This document shows positions 8,739-16,878 of a stretch of DNA of 64,000 nucleotides, piece by piece. The translations under genes and the position numbers were made by a program. The notes under the pieces are model-generated. The model was not told the DNA's origin, made no database searches, and saw only the letters and a list, made by a program, of their open reading frames with translations. The DNA is from Thermobacillus xylanilyticus (GTDB lineage Bacteria > Bacillota > Bacilli > Paenibacillales > Paenibacillaceae). Within the stretch, counting starts at the first letter, position 1, and the number at the start of each line of letters is the position of its first letter. The stretch lies in contig NZ_CAJRAY010000077.1 in assembly GCF_907165215.1 (NCBI RefSeq), positions 1 to 64,000 on the forward strand. Reading direction: 5' to 3'.

Positions 8739-8766
8739 TGGTACAATAAAATTGTCGGGCCGACAA
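8739..8766 (+). promoter_or_regulatory. Extended -10 promoter with palindromic operator
   Basis: TGGTACAAT (8739-8747) is an extended -10 element without a clear -35. TTGTCGG-G-CCGACAA at 8752-8766 is a perfect interrupted palindrome lying exactly where transcription would start, as repressor operators often do. It would drive a short unit ending at the hairpin 8848-8877. Confidence 0.45.
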
Positions 8767-8794
8767 ATCTGGATGAAAGGAGTTGATCCAGGCA

Positions 8795-8827
8795 ATGCGG
8801 ACAATGACAGAGGTGGCGAACGGTTAA
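8795..8827 (+). CDS. Possible 10-residue micro-ORF in a short transcript
   Basis: Behind AAAGGAG (8776-8782), with a rather long 12-base gap, an ATG opens a frame encoding MRTMTEVANG and a stop. It is enclosed between the promoter/operator at 8739-8766 and the terminator at 8848-8877, so the whole transcript would be only about 120 nt. It may equally be a small RNA with no translated peptide. Confidence 0.2.
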   Translation: MRTMTEVANG

Positions 8828-8847
8828 TCCGGATGCCGCCATGAACC

Positions 8848-8877
8848 GGGGGGCCGAAAGGCCTCCCTCCTTTATTT
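8848..8877 (+). terminator. Terminator of the short unit
   Basis: GGGGGGCC and GGCCTCCC pair (one G-T) around a GAAA tetraloop, then CTCC and TTTATTT. This is a convincing intrinsic terminator although no annotated gene of normal size precedes it. Confidence 0.7.
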
Positions 8878-8902
8878 GGCGAATGGGACAGCGAGCGGCA
8901 GC

Positions 8903-8932
8903 TTGCCTGCTGAAAATGCTTTCAAGTATACT
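8903..8932 (+). promoter_or_regulatory. SigA-type promoter of the CD3324 leader
   Basis: TTGCCT (8903-8908), an 18-base spacer and TATACT (8927-8932) form a plausible vegetative promoter. Transcription would begin near 8939, a few bases before AAAGGAG and the 9-residue frame at 8966. Confidence 0.55.
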
Positions 8933-8965
8933 GGAATGGCAGACGGTTGAAAGGAGTGCGTTTCC

Positions 8966-8995
8966 ATGCGCATCGAACAGGCGGTAGACCGGTAA
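8966..8995 (+). CDS. Possible 9-residue leader peptide or nonsense-interrupted small gene
   Basis: AAAGGAG (8950-8956) sits nine bases before an ATG encoding MRIEQAVDR followed by TAA. After the TAA the same frame stays open for 58 further codons (to 9172) and begins PYSFGTGQTDSVQI, which has an ordinary protein composition. The frame is therefore either a leader peptide in front of the downstream hairpin or a gene broken by one nonsense codon. A run of seven T near 9113 inside the extension argues for the leader model. Confidence 0.35.
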   Translation: MRIEQAVDR

Positions 8996-9091
8996 CCTTA
9001 CAGCTTCGGCACGGGACAAACGGACAGTGTACAGATTCGGCCGGATGGCGCAAGCCGCTTGATGCGGGCGGCTTCCGGCGGAACGGCAGCT

Positions 9092-9119
9092 GTGGAGCGG
9101 TCTCGTCCACGGTTTTTTT
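9092..9119 (+). terminator. Weak hairpin with T-tract (possible attenuator)
   Basis: GTGGA and TCCAC close a nine-base loop, followed by GG and seven T residues. The stem is short, but position between the 9-residue frame and the 47-residue gene suits an attenuator. Confidence 0.45.
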
Positions 9120-9175
9120 GTTTCACCCGCAATCCGCCCGGGGCGGATGCGAATTTTGCGAAAGGAGGATGAACC

Positions 9176-9319
9176 ATGCTAACGCCATTTCGGATTGTCG
9201 GCATGAGCGGCGCTGCGGCAGCCGCCGAGGTGATGGAGAAGACGGCTTTTGGTTTGTTCATGAACGGGGAGGATTCGGGCTTTGAATTACAAAAATGGAA
9301 GAGATGTGCTTCCCCCTAG
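9176..9319 (+). CDS. Small protein of unknown function overlapping the CD3324 gene
   Basis: An ATG at 9176 lies seven bases after AAAGGAGG (9161-9168), the best ribosome-binding site in the area. It opens a 47-residue frame beginning MLTPFRIVGMSGAAAAAEVM and ending WKRCASP. It contains an Ala-rich segment and one Cys. No family was recognised. It overlaps the next gene by 38 bases in another frame, so it may serve to couple translation of the TTG-started CD3324 gene. Confidence 0.5.
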   Translation: MLTPFRIVGMSGAAAAAEVMEKTAFGLFMNGEDSGFELQKWKRCASP

Positions 9320-9560
9320 TCTGCTCTCCGAACTGCAGAAGTATATCCAGGGGGAATTGATCTATATCCCGAAACCGGCGAGCAAGCGGGCCGGCTGGGG
9401 CGAACTGAGCGGCGCGCGGAAATGGCTGGCCGAACGGAACCGGCAGATCATCCAGGACTACATGAGCGGCCGGTCGATCGCGGAGCTGGAACGGAAGTTC
9501 CATCTGTCCGCCCAGAGCATCCGCAAGATCGTCGGAAAATCGCGCCGAACGGCGAAATGA
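9282..9560 (+). CDS. CD3324 family small helix-turn-helix protein
   Basis: The 92-residue protein matches the CD3324 family of Firmicutes: NYKNGRDVLPPSLLSELQKY, IQGELIYIPK, RAGWGELSGAR and a C-terminal helix-turn-helix (RSIAELERKFHLSAQSIRKI) related to Mor-type activators. A DNA-binding role is likely; targets are unknown. The start is TTG at 9282, nine bases after GGGGAGG, and conserved family sequence begins immediately. It is the last gene of the unit that starts near 8939. Confidence 0.85.
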   Translation: MNYKNGRDVLPPSLLSELQKYIQGELIYIPKPASKRAGWGELSGARKWLAERNRQIIQDYMSGRSIAELERKFHLSAQSIRKIVGKSRRTAK

Positions 9561-9571
9561 TCACCAAACGG

Positions 9572-9599
9572 AAAACGCGGCTTTCAGGCTGCGTTTTTG
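9572..9599 (+). terminator. Terminator after CD3324 gene
   Basis: AAAACGC and GCGTTTT arms enclose GGCTTTCAGGCT and are followed by TTGTTTTG. This is a standard intrinsic terminator. Confidence 0.8.
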
Positions 9600-9647
9600 T
9601 TTTGCCTCCCTTCCATCAATCCCCTGCCGCGGAATTCGCCGTTTCGA

Positions 9648-9677
9648 TTGCAGGCCGCGCAGCCGGTCAGTTATACT
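9648..9677 (+). promoter_or_regulatory. SigA-type promoter of ddh
   Basis: TTGCAG (9648-9653), 18-base spacer, TATACT (9672-9677), 38 bases before the start codon of the dehydrogenase gene. Confidence 0.6.
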
Positions 9678-9714
9678 AGGAAAGTAATTTTACCTTTTAA
9701 TGGAGGAAAGCAAT

Positions 9715-10698
9715 ATGGCTGAAACGATCAAGATCGGCGTCGTCGGGTACGGCAACCTGGGGCGCGGCGTTGTCCAGTCGATCAGGCAAAATCCGGACAT
9801 GGAACTGGTTGCGGTATTCACGCGGCGCGATCCGGCGCAAATGAACGGGGAAGCGGGCATCCGCTTTGAACATATTTCCGCAGCCGAGCAGTACAAAGGC
9901 CGCATTGACGTCATGATCATGTGCGGCGGATCGGCGACGGATCTGCCCGAACAGACGCCGGCGATGGCGGCAATGTTCAACACGGTTGACAGCTTCGACA
10001 CGCATGCGCGGATTCCGGAGTTCTACGAGGCGGTTGACGCGGCGGCGCGCAAAGCCGGCACGGTAAGCGTCATCTCGACCGGCTGGGATCCGGGGCTGTT
10101 CTCGCTCAACCGCCTTCTTGCGGAAGCCATCCTGCCGCAGGGCAAGGAATACACGTTCTGGGGCAAAGGGGTCAGCCAGGGCCATTCGGACGCCATCCGC
10201 CGCGTGCCCGGCGTGAAAGCCGGCGTTCAGTACACGATTCCGTCCGTCGAGGCGATCGAGCGCATCCGTTCGGGCGAGACCCCGGATCTTTCGACCCGGG
10301 AGAAGCATACCCGCCATTGCTATGTCGTGGCCGAAGAAGGCGCGGACAAAGCGGCGATCGAGAAGGCGATCGTCACGATGCCGAACTATTTTGCCGACTA
10401 TGACACGACCGTCACGTTCATTACGGAAGAAGAACTGCGCCGGGACCACGCCGGCATGCCGCACGGCGGCTTCGTCATCCGCAGCGGCGTCACGGGTGAG
10501 GGAACGAAGCAGATCATCGAATTCAGCCTGAAGCTGGAGAGCAATCCGGAGTTCACGGCGAGCGTGCTGGTTGCCTATGCAAGAGCGGCGATCCGCCTGC
10601 ATCGGGAAGGGCAATCGGGCGCGAAGACCGTATTTGACATTCCGTTCGGTCTCCTGTCGCCGAAATCGCCGGAGGAACTGCGCGCAACGCTGCTGTAA
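9715..10698 (+). CDS. ddh: meso-Diaminopimelate D-dehydrogenase
   Basis: The 327-residue NADP-dependent enzyme interconverts tetrahydrodipicolinate and meso-diaminopimelate in one step, feeding lysine and peptidoglycan synthesis. The Rossmann motif GVVGYGNLGRGV is at residues 8-19. Family segments include CGGSATDLPEQTP, FDTHARIPEF, STGWDPGLFSLNR, WGKGVSQGHSDAIRR, PGVKAGVQYTIPS and HTRHCYVV. The length equals that of Corynebacterium-type Ddh. The ATG at 9715 follows GGAGG by eight bases; the ATG at 9700 precedes that site. It is monocistronic between a promoter and a strong terminator. Confidence 0.95.
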   Translation: MAETIKIGVVGYGNLGRGVVQSIRQNPDMELVAVFTRRDPAQMNGEAGIRFEHISAAEQYKGRIDVMIMCGGSATDLPEQTPAMAAMFNTVDSFDTHARIPEFYEAVDAAARKAGTVSVISTGWDPGLFSLNRLLAEAILPQGKEYTFWGKGVSQGHSDAIRRVPGVKAGVQYTIPSVEAIERIRSGETPDLSTREKHTRHCYVVAEEGADKAAIEKAIVTMPNYFADYDTTVTFITEEELRRDHAGMPHGGFVIRSGVTGEGTKQIIEFSLKLESNPEFTASVLVAYARAAIRLHREGQSGAKTVFDIPFGLLSPKSPEELRATLL

Positions 10699-10737
10699 CG
10701 CGGCGTTACGGAAGGTTTCCTAACAATTAGGTGTTTG

Positions 10738-10784
10738 TGTGAACCGATGTAACATTTTAGTGTTACGTTGGTTCACATTTTTTA
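10738..10784 (+). terminator. Strong terminator after ddh
   Basis: TGTGAACCGATGTAACA pairs almost perfectly with TGTTACGTTGGTTCACA around a TTTTAG loop and is followed by six T. Confidence 0.92.
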
Positions 10785-10862
10785 TGGAAAAAATAGTAAT
10801 AAATTCATTTAATCGTGTTCGAAAAAAAGATTTATTGGCAATCCGGGCGGTCTATGCATTAG

Positions 10863-12302
<1,440 letters not shown>

Positions 12303-12327
12303 TCCGGGTCTTCATATTCTCCGCTGT

Positions 12328-12360
12328 CGGGTGCGGTTGACGACCGCACCCGATTTTGTT
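12328..12360 (+). terminator. Terminator after gdhA
   Basis: CGGGTGCGGT and ACCGCACCCG pair around a TGACG loop and are followed by ATTTTGTT. Confidence 0.92.
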
Positions 12361-12439
12361 ATGGTCTGGGTAACAGGGGCATTCCGCCGCATCGGCGGAA
12401 TGCCTTCGTACATCTCAGGCTGTATGGGAGGAGATACGG

Positions 12440-12502
12440 ATGAGGACCAGGGTTCATGGAAGATCTTTGGCGGCAAAGGACGGGATCTACAATGAACCAT
12501 AG
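12440..12502 (+). CDS. Possible 20-residue leader peptide of the YdjO-like gene
   Basis: GGGAGGAG (12426-12433) lies six bases before an ATG frame encoding MRTRVHGRSLAAKDGIYNEP and a stop. The frame ends 11 bases inside the start of the YdjO-like gene in another frame, an arrangement suited to translational coupling. The peptide is basic and resembles nothing known to me. Confidence 0.4.
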   Translation: MRTRVHGRSLAAKDGIYNEP

Positions 12503-12710
12503 CGCATGGATCAACCCGCGGACGAAACGTGAGAAGGATGCGAAGCCGCTCTTTCAGACGGAAGTTTGGGAGTGTGTGAGCGACGATTGTCCCTGCTGGA
12601 TGCGCAAAGGGCTCACGTTCGAAGCGCATCCGAAATGTCCTTTGTGCGGCTCGGCCATGAAGCCCGGCGTGCGGATGCTACCGCGCGTCAGCGACAAGGA
12701 GCCAAGGTGA
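12492..12710 (+). CDS. YdjO-like (cold-inducible) zinc protein
   Basis: The 72-residue protein contains TEVWECVSDDCPCWMRKGLTF and PKCPLCGSAMKPGVRMLPRV, the signature of the YdjO/cold-inducible family of Bacillales. Two Cys pairs (C..DC and CPLC) are likely to bind one zinc ion. Function is unknown. The ATG at 12492 follows AAAGGA by 11 bases and gives the usual family length; an upstream ATG at 12456 would add 12 residues that do not look conserved. A terminator follows directly. Confidence 0.82.
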   Translation: MNHSAWINPRTKREKDAKPLFQTEVWECVSDDCPCWMRKGLTFEAHPKCPLCGSAMKPGVRMLPRVSDKEPR

Positions 12711-12722
12711 GCGTCAGAATCA

Positions 12723-12750
12723 GGCCTGCCGGTGACGGCGGGCCTTTTTT
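12723..12750 (+). terminator. Terminator after the YdjO-like gene
   Basis: GGCCTGCCG and CGGCGGGCC pair around GTGA and are followed by six T. Confidence 0.9.
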
Positions 12751-12780
12751 GTCGCAGTTGTGACGGTTGGCCGGACGTTG

Positions 12781-12809
12781 TTGCAGTTGCGCCGGTGATC
12801 TTTTATAGT
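12781..12809 (+). promoter_or_regulatory. SigA-type promoter of the copper gene
   Basis: TTGCAG (12781-12786), exactly 17 bases, then TATAGT (12804-12809), 27 bases before the start codon of the CopC-CopD gene. No CsoR- or CopY-type palindrome was recognised around it. Confidence 0.7.
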
Positions 12810-12836
12810 GGTAGTTACTTGAAAGAGGGGACGATT

Positions 12837-14477
12837 ATGCGAGGAATTCGTGTGCCGCTCTGGCTGGCGGCGCTGCTCATCGCGCTGCTCGCCGCGGGCG
12901 GGCGGGCGGACGCGCACGCCGTGCTGGAGCGCTCCGCGCCGGAGCCCGGGGAAAGGCTCGCAACGGGCCCGGGCGAGGTCAGACTTGAATTCAACGAGCC
13001 GGTCGACGCGTCGATCGGCTTCCTGCGGGTGCTCGGCAGCCGGTCGGAACGGGTGGCGGACGGCGACCCGGCAGTCGAAGCCGGCGGCCGCACGCTCCGG
13101 CTATCGCTGCCCCGGCTCGGCGAAGGATTGTACACGGTGACCTACCGCGTGCTGTCGGCCGACGGCCATCCGGTCGAAGGTTCCTATGTGTTCGTTGTCG
13201 GCGATCCGCCCGAAGCGATCGACGCATCGGTTTTTGACCTGCACCGGCAGCTCGGGCATGAAGGACACGGGGAAGGAGCCGCGACGCAGCTGTCGACGGG
13301 GGAGTTTCTTCTGTACGTCGTGCGGATTTTCTATTTCGGCGCGCTGCTGTCGGCAGCCGGATGGTTCATCTGGTCGGCCTGGGCGCCCCGGCGTTCGCGG
13401 TCGTTCGATGCCGGATTCCGCGACTGGAGCAGCCGGTGGGGATTGTGGACGGCGCGCGCTTTCCTCGTGGCGGCTCTCCTGTATGTATTCTTTCATGCCA
13501 CGGAATTGATGGAAGGACAGCCGGGCTCCGAGTGGGGAACACTGTTCCTCGAGACGAATATCGGCCGCGGCTGGGCGGTCCTGTTGGTGCTGGCGCTGCT
13601 CGGTCCCCTGGTTCGGACCGCGTCGCGCGCGGTCGGCCTCATATGGGCCGGCGCGTTGCTGCTTGTCGAGAGCATGTCTGGACATGCCGCGGCTTATGAG
13701 CAGGCATGGCTGACGATCGGCACGGATTTCATCCATTTGGCGGGAGCGGCCGTGTGGGCCGGCGGCCTGGCGATGCTGGCGGGCCTGTGGTTCGCGGACC
13801 GGAAAGAAGCGGCGCGTTTTGCGGCGGTGTTCAGCGGACCGGCGCTCTGGTCGATGATCGCGCTGGCGGCGAGCGGTCTCGTCACCGCGTGGATGTTCCT
13901 GCCGGGCCCGGATTATCTTTTCTACACCGGCTGGGGCACCCTGCTGCTGGTGAAGACGGGGCTCACGGTGCTGGCCGCGCTGGCGGGCGGCGCGATCCGG
14001 CTGCGGATGCGGCGGGGCGGCATGCCGCAGGGCGCGCTGCTGAAAGCCGATGCCGCCGTTATGGCCGCAATCGTGATCATCGTCGGCCTGTTCACCCATA
14101 TCAGCCCGCTGCCGGCGAACGAGCCGGTCTACGCCCACAAGATGGGTGAGGACATGCATCTGACGCTGCGCGTGTCGCCGAATGTTCCGGGGGACAACCG
14201 CTTCATCGTCAAGGTGTGGCTTCCGGAACCGGTCGGCGAGCCGAAGTCGGTCGTGCTGCGGCTCCGTTCGGAAGACCGGCCGGAAGCGGGGCCGATCGAC
14301 GTGCCGCTCGAGCGTTACGAAGACGACGAATTCGACCAGTTCTCCGGTTTCGTCAAGACGGCGTACCGGGCGGAGGGGCCGTATCTTCCGTTCGCGGGGA
14401 AATGGACGGCGGAAATCCGCGTGACAGATAGCGAAGACAACGAGAAGGTCCACCTCGAGACATTCCGGAATTACTGA
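12837..14477 (+). CDS. CopC-CopD fusion copper transport protein (YcnJ-like)
   Basis: The 546-residue protein starts with a signal peptide ending ADAHAVLERS, so cleavage would expose the copper-binding His at the mature N-terminus. A CopC beta-barrel (about 25-120) follows with PEPGERLATGPGEVRLEFNE and DGHPVEGSYVF. The CopD membrane part (about 155-430) has about eight helices, including conserved His residues in DFIHLAGAAVWAGG and FTHISPLP. A C-terminal extracytoplasmic beta domain (about 440-546) resembles YtkA-like domains. Family members import copper. The ATG at 12837 sits six bases after AAAGAGGGG. A two-component system follows 18 bases downstream, and ycnI lies 3.8 kb away. Confidence 0.9.
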   Translation: MRGIRVPLWLAALLIALLAAGGRADAHAVLERSAPEPGERLATGPGEVRLEFNEPVDASIGFLRVLGSRSERVADGDPAVEAGGRTLRLSLPRLGEGLYTVTYRVLSADGHPVEGSYVFVVGDPPEAIDASVFDLHRQLGHEGHGEGAATQLSTGEFLLYVVRIFYFGALLSAAGWFIWSAWAPRRSRSFDAGFRDWSSRWGLWTARAFLVAALLYVFFHATELMEGQPGSEWGTLFLETNIGRGWAVLLVLALLGPLVRTASRAVGLIWAGALLLVESMSGHAAAYEQAWLTIGTDFIHLAGAAVWAGGLAMLAGLWFADRKEAARFAAVFSGPALWSMIALAASGLVTAWMFLPGPDYLFYTGWGTLLLVKTGLTVLAALAGGAIRLRMRRGGMPQGALLKADAAVMAAIVIIVGLFTHISPLPANEPVYAHKMGEDMHLTLRVSPNVPGDNRFIVKVWLPEPVGEPKSVVLRLRSEDRPEAGPIDVPLERYEDDEFDQFSGFVKTAYRAEGPYLPFAGKWTAEIRVTDSEDNEKVHLETFRNY

Positions 14478-14495
14478 TCACCGCGGGGTGTTGCG

Positions 14496-15404
14496 ATGAA
14501 GCTGTCATACCGAACGATCAAGCACCTGATCCTCTGGACGCCGACGATTACGATCGGGCTGTGGGAGTACCTGCGGCATACGGTGCTGCTGCCGTACGTG
14601 TCCATGGATCTCGGCAATTTGCTGGCGCCCGTGATCGTGTTCCTCGTGACGGTTACGCTGCTGAGAAAACTGTTCGCGAAGCTTGAAGCGACGCAGGAAG
14701 AATTGCAGCGGGAGCGCATGCTGAAGGCGGCGCTCGAGGAGCGGGAGCAGCTTGCGCGGGAACTGCATGACGGCATCTCGCAGTCGCTGTTCCTGCTGTC
14801 CGTCAAGCTGGACAAGCTGGACCGGACGGATTGCAGCGAAGCGGCCCGCGAAGTGAGCGCGGGCATCCGCGAGACGATCCGCCGCGTCTACGACGACGTC
14901 CGCCAGTCCATTGCGAACCTGCGCACGCTGCCTGCGCCGGGCGATTTCTCGTGGATGGCGTCCGTCGAAGCGCTCGGCGGCGAAGTGACGGATGCCGGCA
15001 TCCGGTTCGAATGCGAAGGCCGGCTGCCGGACCGGCTGCTGACGAGCAAGGAGAAGGTGGAGCTTCTCGCGATCGTGCGCGAAGCGGTGCTGAATGCGCG
15101 CAAGCATGCGAACGCGCGGACGATTCGCGTGGCGATGGAACCGTCCGAAGGCGGGGGGTTCAGGTGCGAGATCGCGGACGACGGCGTCGGGCTGGGCGAG
15201 TCGGACCTCAAGGCGTTCGACCGGTACGGAATCCGGATGATGCGCAGCCGGGCCGAAGAGATGGGCTGGAGGCTTGAGATCCGGTCTGCGCCCGGCGGCG
15301 GCACGACGGTGACGGTGGAGAAGGAGGATCGCGCGGCGCGGGATGACTCGCCGCGGACGAGGCTGGCATTTCACGAAAGGCGGAAAGGCGGAAGCAGGGC
15401 ATGA
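14496..15404 (+). CDS. DegS/NarX-type sensor histidine kinase
   Basis: The 302-residue kinase has two N-terminal membrane helices (about 10-30 and 40-58), a short coiled coil (EATQEELQRERMLKAALEER) and a HisKA_3 phosphoacceptor site (ARELHDGISQSLFLL). Its HATPase domain has REAVLNARKHANA, DDGVGL and GGGTTVTV. There is no large sensor domain, so it probably senses through the membrane or via a partner. It follows the copper transporter by 18 bases and overlaps its regulator by four, so all three are likely cotranscribed; a role in copper or envelope sensing is inference. Confidence 0.92.
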   Translation: MKLSYRTIKHLILWTPTITIGLWEYLRHTVLLPYVSMDLGNLLAPVIVFLVTVTLLRKLFAKLEATQEELQRERMLKAALEEREQLARELHDGISQSLFLLSVKLDKLDRTDCSEAAREVSAGIRETIRRVYDDVRQSIANLRTLPAPGDFSWMASVEALGGEVTDAGIRFECEGRLPDRLLTSKEKVELLAIVREAVLNARKHANARTIRVAMEPSEGGGFRCEIADDGVGLGESDLKAFDRYGIRMMRSRAEEMGWRLEIRSAPGGGTTVTVEKEDRAARDDSPRTRLAFHERRKGGSRA

Positions 15405-16255
15405 CGGCGTATGAAGGAAACGGCGCATCCGGCGGCAGCCGGCACCGCGTCCTGATCGTCGACGATCATCCGCACGGACGCGAAGGGATGCGGGACATCC
15501 TGGAAGCGGAACCGCGTTTTGAGGTCGTCGGCGAAGCGGCGTCAGGCGAGGAAGCGCTCGAAGCGGTCCGGCGCCTCGCGCCGGACATTGTGCTGATGGA
15601 TGTGAACATGCCGGGCATCAGCGGGCTGGAGGCTGCGCAGTTGGTCAAGCGCTGGGCTCCGGATGTCCGCATCGTCATGGTCACCGCGCATGACGAACCG
15701 GCGTTTCTGTTCGAAGCGCTGCGCTGCGGCGCGCAGGGCTTTCTGCCGAAGAACGTCCGGCCGTCCGTATGGCTGGACTATTTGCGCTCCATCGTGAATG
15801 ACGAGACGCCGATGTCTTCGGAGATCGCCCGCATGCTGCTGAAGACGTTCACCGGCGGCGGCGTGCCGGGCGATGCCATGGGTTCGGAGGCTGACGGCCG
15901 GCATGAAGGGATGTCCCGGGAGGACCGGAAGCCGCGGCGGTCGTGGCTGGTTCGCAGGACGCCATCCTCGCCTACGCCTTCCGCGCCGCAGTCCCGCGTT
16001 CGCCGGACAGCCGGCATTCTGACGCCGCTGACCGCGCGGGAACGGGAAGTGCTCGAACGCGTTGCAAGCGGCGAGTCGAACCGCGAGATTGCCGCAAGGC
16101 TCGGCCTGTCGGAGCATACGGTCAAGAATCATTTGAAGAACATTCTGCAGAAGCTGCATCTCGACAACCGGGTGCAGCTTACGCGATATGCATACGAGAA
16201 CGGCATTGTCGGCCGGGACGGGGACGGCGCGTCCGGGCCCGGCGGATCGGATTAA
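15401..16255 (+). CDS. NarL/LuxR-family response regulator
   Basis: The 284-residue regulator has a receiver domain (about 15-135) with IVDDHPHGREGM, phosphoacceptor in LMDVNMPGISG, VTAHDEP and LPKNVRP. An unusually long basic Pro/Ser/Arg-rich linker (about 145-205) follows, then a LuxR helix-turn-helix (LTAREREVLERVASGESNREIAARLGLS..VKNHLKN). The typical NarL protein is about 210-230 residues, so the linker adds about 50-60 residues. The four-base ATGA overlap with the kinase gene shows coupling. Targets are unknown; the adjacent CopC-CopD gene is the obvious candidate. Confidence 0.92.
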   Translation: MTAYEGNGASGGSRHRVLIVDDHPHGREGMRDILEAEPRFEVVGEAASGEEALEAVRRLAPDIVLMDVNMPGISGLEAAQLVKRWAPDVRIVMVTAHDEPAFLFEALRCGAQGFLPKNVRPSVWLDYLRSIVNDETPMSSEIARMLLKTFTGGGVPGDAMGSEADGRHEGMSREDRKPRRSWLVRRTPSSPTPSAPQSRVRRTAGILTPLTAREREVLERVASGESNREIAARLGLSEHTVKNHLKNILQKLHLDNRVQLTRYAYENGIVGRDGDGASGPGGSD

Positions 16256-16284
16256 GCGCAAGCTGCTCATCTGCGGCGGCGACG

Positions 16285-16704
16285 CTATGCGAGCGTCCGG
16301 TTGAACTTCCTCAACAGTTCCCCAAACCGGTGACATTCCTCCTCGGACCAACTCTCAAGCAGCTCCGTCAACCGCTCCAGCCGCGCTTGCTTGTGCAGGA
16401 ATAATTCCCGGGTTCCCGATTCCGTGAGCTGCAGCAGAAAAGATCGCTTGTCGGAAGGGTCCGGCGTCCGGAATATATATCCCTTCCTCTCAAGGGCTGC
16501 CGTCTGTCTGCTGGCTGTCGAGATGTCCAAACGGAATGCGTCTGCCAGAGTCCGGACGCTGGCAGATCCTCTGGAATGAATGTAATGGAGCAGAAGATAA
16601 GCCGAACGGTCGAGAGTTCCGGCTTTGCTGCTGCTGGATGTGATCCGTCGGACGAAAATGGCCAATTCCAGTTCGATCGTCTCCAAATCGCGCCGCTTAT
16701 CCAT
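16285..16704 (-). CDS. MarR family transcriptional regulator
   Basis: The 139-residue regulator has the winged-helix pattern of MarR proteins: SAYLLLHYIHSRGSASVRTLADAFRLDISTASRQ, then ALERKGYIFRTPDPSDKRSFLLQLT (recognition helix and wing with the conserved D-R pair), flanked by dimerisation helices. It probably represses the divergent MFS exporter and itself; a perfect palindrome overlaps the exporter promoter. The ATG at 16704 begins typical family sequence (MDKRRDLETIELEL). An upstream in-frame ATG at 16776 would add 24 atypical residues. Its SD (GCGGGG) is weak. Confidence 0.88.
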   Translation of the reverse strand: MDKRRDLETIELELAIFVRRITSSSSKAGTLDRSAYLLLHYIHSRGSASVRTLADAFRLDISTASRQTAALERKGYIFRTPDPSDKRSFLLQLTESGTRELFLHKQARLERLTELLESWSEEECHRFGELLRKFNRTLA

Positions 16705-16788
16705 AAATGACCCCGCAAGTTCGTATTCCTTAACGAGACTATGGTACCATACGGAGCTTCGCCGATAAAATTCCATACAAAAAATGCA

Positions 16789-16822
16789 TTGACTCTTTCC
16801 TGTATAGTTGTATAATACAACT
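16789..16822 (+). promoter_or_regulatory. Promoter of the MFS gene with overlapping 17-bp palindromic operator
   Basis: TTGACT (16789-16794), 16 bases, TATAAT (16811-16816). The -10 box lies inside AGTTGTAT-A-ATACAACT (16806-16822), a perfect 17-bp palindrome of the kind bound by MarR/OhrR dimers. Binding would block polymerase directly. The divergent MarR gene upstream is the likely source of the repressor. Confidence 0.75.
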
Positions 16823-16878
16823 TGTTTTCAAGCGCATCCGACGGATCCATCGTAAAAGCGAAGGAAAGGAGTCTTCCC

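Noticed and set aside
8609-9019. Minus-strand frame with a HLCHCPHC-like Cys cluster
   Set aside because: It runs against a good plus-strand promoter, operator and terminator, and continues through the amidoligase leader; no supporting SD at its start.
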